Assembly: GCA_031266295.1 (NCBI GenBank)
Contig: JAISBH010000036.1
Coordinates: 1 to 12,636 of the forward strand
Source: Oscillospiraceae bacterium
GTDB taxonomy: Bacteria; Bacillota; Clostridia; Christensenellales; Aristaeellaceae
Length of the DNA: 12,636 bases
Direction: 5' to 3'
Shown: piece by piece, positions 1 through 5,591 of the stretch
How positions within the stretch are numbered: the first letter of the stretch is position 1
Layout of the letters: each line of letters opens with the position of its first letter
Program-made: the position numbers and the translations under genes
Notes under the pieces: model-generated
What the model was told of the DNA's origin: nothing
Seen by the model: only the letters and a program-made list of their open reading frames with translations
The model's database searches: none

Positions 1-13
1 CTTTAAGTTTGTG

Positions 14-71
14 GCGCCCGCCACTATGATGTAAGTTGTCAACTTCTTTATAGCGTTTTACTGGCGGGCGC
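14..71. repeat. Nested inverted repeats at the left edge
   Basis: GCGCCCGCCA at 14-23 is matched by its exact reverse complement TGGCGGGCGC at 62-71. Inside this pair lies an AT-richer stretch with a second perfect palindrome, AAGTTG-T-CAACTT, at 33-45. No gene is supported here. The arrangement could be the foot of a cruciform, a terminator for something left of the window (there is no clean T-run), or the outer edge of the repeat block that follows. Function is unknown; only the symmetry is certain. Confidence 0.5.
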
Positions 72-97
72 AGGGTTGGAACGGGGGAACGAGGAAC

Positions 98-129
98 GTC
101 CCAGCGGGGAGCCTGGGACACTGTCCCAG
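98..129 (-). other. Three-segment alternative hairpin in the repeat tail
   Basis: The heptamer GTCCCAG occurs at 98-104 and again at 123-129, with its complement CTGGGAC at 113-119 between them. The middle segment can pair with either neighbour but not both. One option is the 17-bp perfect palindrome CTGGGACACTGTCCCAG (113-129). In the right-hand copy at 12576-12590 the equivalent stem is C-GGGAC/GTCCC-G, so a T-A pair has become C-G with pairing kept. That supports a real stem. A switching role is speculation. Confidence 0.4.
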
Positions 130-387
130 ACCCTGCGAAGGGCTATCCGCCCTTTCGAATCCTGACCAGGCTTCGCCTGGACCATCGTGATACACAATCT
201 ACCGGCTTCGGACTGCCGGTTGTACCTGGATAGTCCGTTCCGGAACGTAACCGACAACCCTCATCGCCCCCTTAGGGGGAGATGTCGCCGCAGCGACAGA
301 GGGGGTTCTCCGGGGGGAGGTCGAGAGGGGGATCACAATTGAGCGTAGCGAGGGCGCGCAGCGCACTTCCCGAAGGCGCGGCGCGCC
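113..387 (-). repeat. Composite intergenic repeat, left copy (inverted relative to the right copies)
   Basis: Read on the minus strand, this stretch runs directly out of the SBP1 gene and matches the sequence downstream of the response-regulator gene at the other end of the window. The modules in order are: a GC-rich head with the CGCGCCTTCGGG motif (around 371-387), a pyrimidine-rich strip, the hairpin TGTCGC/GCGACA, a C5-TAA-G5 hairpin, the structured core (140-246), and a tail hairpin (113-129). The core is 104/107 identical to 12261-12367 with no gaps. No open reading frame here has a ribosome binding site or family resemblance. Together with 1-112 this accounts for the gene-free 404 bases at the left edge. 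Confidence 0.85.
140..246 (-). ncRNA. Candidate structured core of the repeat, copy 1
   Basis: In minus-strand sense the core contains hairpin ACCGGC/GCCGGT (201-220), hairpin CCAGGC-GAA-GCCTGG (166-180) and a local hairpin GGGC/GCCC whose GGATA loop is complementary to TATCC near the start of the core (CTATCC in sense, at 228-233; GGATAG in sense, at 143-148). The loop pairing would close a pseudoknot around the two internal hairpins. All elements recur in both right-hand copies. I do not recognise a known RNA family. It could equally be a DNA-level mobile element that folds as single strand. Confidence 0.35.
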
Positions 388-404
388 ATTTTACCGATTA
401 CCGA

Positions 405-1928
405 TTACTGATACAGCGGCATCGCTTCCTTGATCTTGGCCGTCACATACTCGTCGAGCTGCTGAATGCCTGTGCGCTCGGCGTTCGTGATGAATTCCTG
501 ATACATGGACTCGAACGCAGCGTCGTCCTCCGCCAGGATAATCTTTCGGTCATATGTGCTGGACAGCTCCTTGATCTTGTCGAAGATAACCTTCTCGTCT
601 ATGTCGCCGATCGGCTCGCCCGCCTTGATCCATGGCGCGTTGTCAAAACGTTCAGCTATGACCTTGTACGCCTCTCCAACCAGCTTCTGATCGGTCGTCG
701 CGCAACGCGTAATAGCCTCTACAATCTCCGACCCGCCCAGATAGAACCATGGGTTATAAATCTTGTTGTGCGTTGCGGAACCCGCCGCGATCGCATCCTG
801 CCATTCCTGTGAGAATACCGGCAACCCTTCGTCATTCAGCGTGTATTCGACGCCCTCGCGGCCCATCTGCGTAAGGCTCTGCGCCTGCGGAGTAAACATC
901 CACGCTATTAACTTTATAGCGGCCTCGGGATTCGAGCAGGACAGCGGGATGAACGAACCGCTCCAGCCTAGGTCGGCCGTCACATAATTGGACTGTTCAA
1001 ACGGCGTCAGCTCGAACAGGTAGAACGACGGATCTATAGCGGCCAGATCGCCGTTCGTGCCGGGAATGCCGTTCTGGGTGCAGGTAAGCGACGCGAAATA
1101 CTTATCCGTCGCGATGGCGGTCGATCCGCGTACAAAGTATGGATCATCCGAGATAACGTAACCGGCCTGGTAGCACTCGTTGACCCACTGCAGTATCTCT
1201 TTATAGCGCGGATCCACTGAATAATGCAGGTAGCTTCCATCCTCCTGCTCCAGGAAGTCCGTGCCGCCCATACCATTCAGGTATCTGAGCACGATTATAT
1301 TCCAGTCCTGGTTCAGCTTTAGCGGCACCACGTCCGGATACGCCGCCTTGATCAGTCCGAATGTGTTGAACAAATCGTCCAGCGACTTCAGCTCCGGATT
1401 GCCGACGGCCTCAAGCAAATCGCCGCGCACGCCCATCGAGCCTACCATCGGGCTTGCGCCGACGATGCCTTCCCAATCCGCCTTCTCCGAGTAGTGATTC
1501 AGGATCGTATACGCCTTGCCGTCAGCCGAGTAGCCGCGGCCTATGCCCAGCTGCTTGTCGGAGATCGGCCAGTCCACGTCGTACTGCTCGATCAGGTCCT
1601 CATAAGAGTACGAGACCTCCGGATCGGACAAACGATCCAGCATGTTCTGGGTGTACACGATGTCAGGCAGATCGCCGGACGCGATCATGACGCCCAGCTG
1701 CTCGCCGTCGATGCCTATCGTCGGATCGAGCGTGACGTTGGTCAGGCGCGTGATTTCCTCGGGGATGATGCCGGTGAACGTTTCCACTGGATACCATGAA
1801 TGGTCGATGAACATCGTTAGGGTTACGGGTTCCGCCAGCAGCGGGCCTTCCTCGGCGAAGGCGGGCGCGGCCAGACACAGTGTCGCCAGCATACACGCAG
1901 CGATCAACAGGGATACCTTACGTTTCAT
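405..1928 (-). CDS. Extracellular solute-binding protein SBP1 of a CUT1 sugar importer (LplA-like)
   Basis: This 507-residue protein should capture a sugar or oligosaccharide outside the membrane and deliver it to the two permeases encoded just upstream. It begins with a typical export signal: a basic start, a hydrophobic stretch at about 5-20, and an AFA-EE cleavage site near residue 25. The Cys at 18 is not in a good lipobox, so membrane anchoring is uncertain. Family-like blocks include GIIPEEIT (53-60), DLGWSGSFIPL (319-329) and GREGVEYTLNDE (356-367). The start is ATG at 1928 behind GAGGAGG at 1940-1946, with a rather long spacer of 11. It is the last gene of the minus operon, 115 bp after the permease gene. 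A hairpin and short repeats in that gap may let it be expressed at a different level. Its paralogue SBP2 lies in the divergent operon. The substrate cannot be read from sequence; the neighbouring GH95 suggests a glycan with terminal L-fucose or L-galactose. Confidence 0.93.
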   Translation of the reverse strand: MKRKVSLLIAACMLATLCLAAPAFAEEGPLLAEPVTLTMFIDHSWYPVETFTGIIPEEITRLTNVTLDPTIGIDGEQLGVMIASGDLPDIVYTQNMLDRLSDPEVSYSYEDLIEQYDVDWPISDKQLGIGRGYSADGKAYTILNHYSEKADWEGIVGASPMVGSMGVRGDLLEAVGNPELKSLDDLFNTFGLIKAAYPDVVPLKLNQDWNIIVLRYLNGMGGTDFLEQEDGSYLHYSVDPRYKEILQWVNECYQAGYVISDDPYFVRGSTAIATDKYFASLTCTQNGIPGTNGDLAAIDPSFYLFELTPFEQSNYVTADLGWSGSFIPLSCSNPEAAIKLIAWMFTPQAQSLTQMGREGVEYTLNDEGLPVFSQEWQDAIAAGSATHNKIYNPWFYLGGSEIVEAITRCATTDQKLVGEAYKVIAERFDNAPWIKAGEPIGDIDEKVIFDKIKELSSTYDRKIILAEDDAAFESMYQEFITNAERTGIQQLDEYVTAKIKEAMPLYQ

Positions 1929-1969
1929 AGTCGGTTTGTCCTCCTCAAATTACAGTCATTGTATCATCG

Positions 1970-1986
1970 AACCGCCATGCGGCGTT
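1970..1986 (-). other. Small hairpin in the leader between the permease and SBP1 genes
   Basis: AACCGCCATGCGGCGTT folds as AAC-GCC with a four-base loop and one bulged base, about 40 bases ahead of the SBP1 start. Hairpins in this place are common in importer operons, where they protect the binding-protein message or trim read-through. There is no T-run, so it is not a standard terminator. The assignment is weak. Confidence 0.25.
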
Positions 1987-2000
1987 TCAACCATGATCGT

Positions 2001-2053
2001 CCATCCTTAATCCATTACCAATCCACTTCTAATCCGTTCCTAATTATCCTTTA
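2001..2053 (-). repeat. Degenerate 11-bp tandem repeats at the 3' end of the LplC-like gene
   Basis: On the plus strand the units ATCCATTACCA (2010-2020), ATCCACTTCTA (2021-2031) and ATCCGTTCCTA (2032-2042) follow each other exactly. A weaker fourth unit, ATTATCCTTTA (2043-2053), overlaps the stop codon of the permease gene, and a partial unit lies at 2001-2009. The period is one helical turn. The array is AT-richer than its surroundings. It may be slippage debris, a protein-binding array, or leader sequence for SBP1. Confidence 0.55.
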
Positions 2054-2967
2054 ACCGACCCGATGGTCAGTCCCGTCACAAAGTACCTCTGGAAAAACGG
2101 GTATACAATCAATATCGGACCCACGGCGACCAGCATCGCCGCGAGCATGATGCTCGTCGTGGTGAACGAGGACTGCGCCAACGACGACGTATACGCATCC
2201 ATATTCGCCTGACCCAGACTGCTCTTCTTTATAACGGACATCAGCTGATAGGCCATCGTGCGCAGCGCCTTGTTCTGGGTGAAGAACGCCGTGTCAAACC
2301 AGTTGTTCCACTGTCCCACCGCCATAAATATGGCCAGCGTGGCCAGCAGCGGTTTGGATATGGGCAGCATCACGCGCAGGAATATGCTCATCTCGCCCGC
2401 GCCATCCAGCCTCGCGGATTCGCCCAGTTCGCCCGGTATTTCCTGGAAGAACGATATGGATACCAGCACGTAGAACATGTTGATCATGCCGGGGATTATA
2501 TACACAAAGAATGTATTGAGCAGCTTTATCTGACGCAACACCATGTAATACGGGATGATGCCTCCGGAGAAGTACATAGCGAATATGAACAACGCCATAT
2601 AAACCTTCCGCCCAACCAGCTGCTTATACGACAGCCCGTACGCGACGACGCTCGTTCCAATGACGGTGACTACCGTGCCCAGCACCGTCCTCGCGACGGA
2701 TACGCCCAGCGCCTGACCCCACTGCGAGTCGCGGATCAATTCCTTGAAATTATCCAGCGAAAACTTGCGCGGCCAGAAGAATATCCCACCGTACTGAGCG
2801 TCCTTGCCCTCGTTGAACGCCAGCACGATCGACAGCCAGAACGGATATGCCGTTACTATAAATACGACGGCGATGAATATATACACGACAGCATCCACGA
2901 CGCGATCCTCCATGGTGCGGCGCGTATGGCCTCTGCGCCTGGCTGTCATCGCTCCCAATTGGCTCAC
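2044..2967 (-). CDS. CUT1 sugar ABC transporter permease, LplC/YtcP type
   Basis: This is one of the two inner-membrane subunits of the importer served by SBP1. It has 307 residues, normal for the family. Hydrophobic segments lie near 26-50, 90-114, 122-142, 154-174, 206-226 and 272-292, giving six membrane helices. The cytoplasmic EAA loop that docks the ATPase is at about 182-205 (ESARLDGAGEMSIFLRVMLP), with the Gly and the terminal Pro both present. The chosen start is GTG at 2967, because GGGAGG sits eight bases upstream; an ATG at 2949 has no such site. The gene lies 94 bp downstream of the LplB-like gene. No ATPase gene is present in the window; CUT1 systems of this type often share an MsmX-like ATPase encoded elsewhere. 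Confidence 0.94.
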   Translation of the reverse strand: MSQLGAMTARRRGHTRRTMEDRVVDAVVYIFIAVVFIVTAYPFWLSIVLAFNEGKDAQYGGIFFWPRKFSLDNFKELIRDSQWGQALGVSVARTVLGTVVTVIGTSVVAYGLSYKQLVGRKVYMALFIFAMYFSGGIIPYYMVLRQIKLLNTFFVYIIPGMINMFYVLVSISFFQEIPGELGESARLDGAGEMSIFLRVMLPISKPLLATLAIFMAVGQWNNWFDTAFFTQNKALRTMAYQLMSVIKKSSLGQANMDAYTSSLAQSSFTTTSIMLAAMLVAVGPILIVYPFFQRYFVTGLTIGSVKG

Positions 2968-3061
2968 AAGACGAACCTCCCTCCTGAATGACCGGCGTGT
3001 TCATGAAATTAACGGCGTGAGTTCGACCGGGGGAGTCGCCGACGGTTCAGCGACGGGGGGG

Positions 3062-4030
3062 CTAAAACAGCGAATTGCCCGAAGCCTTCTTAGATACAAA
3101 GTTGCTCGTGAGTACCAGAAACACCGATATGACCGACTGGCACAGGCTGATAGCGGCCGCGTAAGGGTAACGTCCCTTCGACAGGCCCATCTTCATCACG
3201 TATGTCTGCACGATCTCGGATACCGCGTTGTTGCCGTCGTTGCCTATCAGGTATGCCTGCTCGAAATTCGATCCGCTCAGTCCCCCGCCCAGCAGGTTGC
3301 CCAGCGCGAGTATCAGCACTACCGTCACCGTACCTCGTATGCCGCTCATCGTGATGTGCCATATACGCTGCAGCCTACCCGCGCCGTCGATCTCCGCCGC
3401 CTCATACAGCGTGGGATCAATGCCCGTTATCGCGGCCAGGAACAGTATCGCCCACCAACCCATGTCCTTCCAGCACGCCGTGACTACCGCGATCGGCAGG
3501 AAATACTTCTCGCCCGTCAGGAACGGTATCGCCTTATCGATGACGCCCAAACGCTGCAGCATCACGTTAATCACGCCGTTGAACTGCAAAAACAGCTGCG
3601 CGAACCCGACCACGATCACCCACGATATAAAGTAGGGCAAGTAACTCGTCGTCTGTACTATCTTCTTGATCTTGACGTTTCGCACCTCGTTGAGCACCAG
3701 CGCCAGCAGTATGGGCAGCGGGAACGTGAATGCCATCTTGATCAGACTCATCACGAGGGTGTTGCGTATAATGCTCCAGAAGTTATAGTCCGTGTAGAAC
3801 TCCACAAAATACTTCATTCCGACCCACGGACTCGTGAACAGCCCACGTATCCCCGACGATATCTTGTAATTCTTGAACGCCATCAATATCCCCATCATCG
3901 GGATATAGCTGAATATGATCAGGTACGCTACGCCGAACAGAACGAACAGCTGCAATGACCGCTGCCGCCAGATCATCCGGAGCGCGCTCGCGCATTTGCC
4001 GCGTTTGACCGGCGTATGCGTTTGTGTCAT
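3062..4030 (-). CDS. CUT1 sugar ABC transporter permease, LplB/YteP type
   Basis: This is the second inner-membrane subunit of the importer and the first gene of the minus operon. At 322 residues it is family-typical. A short basic N-terminus leads into a first helix at about 26-51. Further helices lie at about 90-115, 126-149, 176-200 and 232-249, with a last one near 290-310. The EAA loop is LYEAAEIDGAGRLQRIWHITMSG (208-230 by position); the Pro usual near its end is Ser here. The start is ATG at 4030, preceded by AAAGGA nine bases upstream. It faces the MFS gene across a 260-bp divergent region, so both operons can be controlled from one place, plausibly by the AraC-type regulator encoded at 11254. 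Confidence 0.94.
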   Translation of the reverse strand: MTQTHTPVKRGKCASALRMIWRQRSLQLFVLFGVAYLIIFSYIPMMGILMAFKNYKISSGIRGLFTSPWVGMKYFVEFYTDYNFWSIIRNTLVMSLIKMAFTFPLPILLALVLNEVRNVKIKKIVQTTSYLPYFISWVIVVGFAQLFLQFNGVINVMLQRLGVIDKAIPFLTGEKYFLPIAVVTACWKDMGWWAILFLAAITGIDPTLYEAAEIDGAGRLQRIWHITMSGIRGTVTVVLILALGNLLGGGLSGSNFEQAYLIGNDGNNAVSEIVQTYVMKMGLSKGRYPYAAAISLCQSVISVFLVLTSNFVSKKASGNSLF

Positions 4031-4290
4031 GTCGGTTCATCCTTTCGCGGTTGCGTTATGAGTGACCGTGTATATATCGTACCGAATGATCCGGCGCGTG
4101 TACACTGTCCATTCCGTGACTAGAGCGACGTATATCACACTGTGCAGGCATATTTTCTGTTGAATAGCTCTTATATTTCCAATAATTAGCTTAACTTTCA
4201 TGCATGTACTTATAGGAATTTATAGAATTGACGCCCCACTGTGTGATCGGACAGTTGCCCGCCGCACCGTTATACGGTATCATATATTGT
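4031..4290. promoter_or_regulatory. Divergent control region between importer operon and GH95 operon
   Basis: This AT-richer gap separates two operons that run outward, so it must hold promoters for both. The direct repeats ACACTGTCCA (4102-4111) and ACACTGTGCA (4137-4146) differ by one base and are 35 bp apart. The palindromes GTGTACAC (4099-4106) and CATGCATG (4199-4206) are also present. AraC-type regulators usually bind direct repeats, so the ACACTGT pair is a possible operator; this is inference. I could not find a convincing -35/-10 pair for the minus-strand operon, and I see no clear cre site. Confidence 0.5.
4255..4283 (+). promoter_or_regulatory. Possible sigma-A promoter of the GH95 operon
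   Basis: TTGCCC (4255-4260) and TATCAT (4278-4283) are separated by exactly 17 bp, with two and one mismatches from consensus. Initiation would fall near 4290, right at the ATG of the MFS gene at 4291. That would give a leaderless or nearly leaderless message, in keeping with the lack of a ribosome binding site before that ATG. Confidence 0.35.
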
Positions 4291-5568
4291 ATGAATATCA
4301 ACGCGATGTGCATAGCGATGGAAGGCTTATTCAATACGTTGGGCCACGACGTGCTGGGCATGAACACTATCGTGCCACTGTTCCTGGCGGACTTGGGCGC
4401 GAGCCTGGGTCTGATAGGCCTGGTTAATACGATGCGCACCGTATTGGGAGGGATCGTGCCGCCTCTGGTCGGCGGCATGGTAGACGCCGCGCCCAGCAAA
4501 CGCGGCCTGTCCATACTGCTCAACGGCATAGGCCGCGGATCGATACTCCTCATCCCGCTGGCTCTGTTCCTAGGCGCGCGAGGCGGGCTGATGATCGCGC
4601 TGTTTTTCATGGCGATGTTTATATACCAGGTAAATCAACCGATAACGGGCATCACATGGAACTATCTGCTGGGCAACTGCGTTCCGCCGGAGCAGCGCGG
4701 ACAGCTGCTGGGTATGCTGTTCGGCGTGTCGGGTGTGATAACGTTCGGTTCGGGAGCGCTGGTGAAGGCGATCAGGGCGAACGAAGCGCTCTCCCCGATG
4801 CGTCAATACGCGTGGATATTTCTGTTAGGCGGACTGCTGATGGCCTCCAGCGTTCTGTGGTATCTGCCGCTGAAGGAGCGTAGGGTCGAGAGAGGCGAGC
4901 GGAAAGCGCAGCCGCCTTTTGAATATATCCGCTCGCTGGCGGGTTGTTTCGAGAATAAAGACTATACCCGTTCGGTCGTCGCGAATGTGCTGTCCAGCGT
5001 GTCGGTTGCTGTTAGCGCGTTCTTCTTGGTATTCGCGCGAGATGCGCTGAACTTGTCGACCGATACGATATCCAACCTGATAATAGCGCAGACGCTGGGT
5101 ATCATGCTGGGCGGATTCATCGCGGGCAGGGTATCGGCCAGGTTCGGGGTGCAGCGTATGCTAGTCGCGGCAGAAAGCGCCGCGCTGCTGATTCCCGCGC
5201 TGGGATGGACGACGCTTGCAACGGCTGACGGCGCGGGATCCATACCGCCTGTTGCGTGGGTCGCCGCCGCGATGTTCCTTATTGGGTTCACTAGAAGCGG
5301 ATTGGTGGGTTACCAGGCGTACATCCTAGAAGTGATTGATCCCGCGAAGAGCGTCGGCCCGATCGTCGCGAAGAATCTCGCCATGCTGCCGTTCTCGTTT
5401 GCGGGCGCGGTTATCGGGTGGTACCTGGACGGGCATGGTTATCACGCAGTATTCGCCGCGCAGTTCATCGTGGGATGTCTCGCGCTGTTCTGCGTCGCCG
5501 GTTTGAAACGCACGGTGTACCCTTCCGCCACTGCGGCGAATTCGCCGAACTCACACCAAACAGCATAA
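4291..5568 (+). CDS. Major facilitator superfamily transporter
   Basis: This is a 425-residue polytopic membrane protein with about twelve hydrophobic segments. An MFS motif-A-like loop after the second helix, GGMVDAAPSKRG (61-72), and the usual central cytoplasmic loop (about 195-225) divide it into two halves. It leads the five-gene operon and ends 23 bp before the GH95 gene, so it probably moves a sugar or product tied to that enzyme. Direction and substrate cannot be told; it might even export an unused monosaccharide, since no fucose catabolic genes are present here. The start is uncertain: ATG 4291 gives an N-terminus that enters helix 1 directly but has no ribosome binding site. TTG 4228 is in frame with a weak AGGA upstream but adds 21 residues unlike the family. 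ATGs at 4306 and 4318 are also possible. Confidence 0.85.
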   Translation: MNINAMCIAMEGLFNTLGHDVLGMNTIVPLFLADLGASLGLIGLVNTMRTVLGGIVPPLVGGMVDAAPSKRGLSILLNGIGRGSILLIPLALFLGARGGLMIALFFMAMFIYQVNQPITGITWNYLLGNCVPPEQRGQLLGMLFGVSGVITFGSGALVKAIRANEALSPMRQYAWIFLLGGLLMASSVLWYLPLKERRVERGERKAQPPFEYIRSLAGCFENKDYTRSVVANVLSSVSVAVSAFFLVFARDALNLSTDTISNLIIAQTLGIMLGGFIAGRVSARFGVQRMLVAAESAALLIPALGWTTLATADGAGSIPPVAWVAAAMFLIGFTRSGLVGYQAYILEVIDPAKSVGPIVAKNLAMLPFSFAGAVIGWYLDGHGYHAVFAAQFIVGCLALFCVAGLKRTVYPSATAANSPNSHQTA

Positions 5569-5591
5569 CAGTAAGAGGAGGTTCGCGCCCG

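Noticed and set aside
36..41. TTGACA -35-like hexamer on the minus strand at the left edge
   Set aside because: No -10-like hexamer lies 16-18 bases downstream; the hexamer is part of the AAGTTGTCAACTT palindrome.
48..257. Open reading frame on the minus strand within the left repeat, with a similar peptide readable at 12310-12561 on the plus strand
   Set aside because: The shared peptide simply follows from the near-identical repeat DNA. There is no ribosome binding site, no family resemblance, and the frames diverge where repeat modules change.
271..283. C5-TAA-G5 hairpin as the terminator of the SBP1 operon
   Set aside because: No T-run follows it in the minus-strand sense, and the hairpin is a fixed module of the repeat, present in the right copy too.
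282..812. Plus-strand reading frame across the repeat and the 3' end of SBP1
   Set aside because: It is antisense to a well-supported gene, and part of it is repeat sequence. It has low-complexity composition and no domain.
2804..3958. Long plus-strand frame of 384 codons opposite both permease genes
   Set aside because: It is a shadow of GC-rich coding DNA: rich in Arg, His and Tyr, no recognisable motif, and antisense to two clear permeases.
5418..5591. Upstream GTG start for the GH95 enzyme
   Set aside because: It would overlap the MFS gene by 151 bp and add 58 residues unlike GH95. ATG 5592 has AGGAGG at good spacing.
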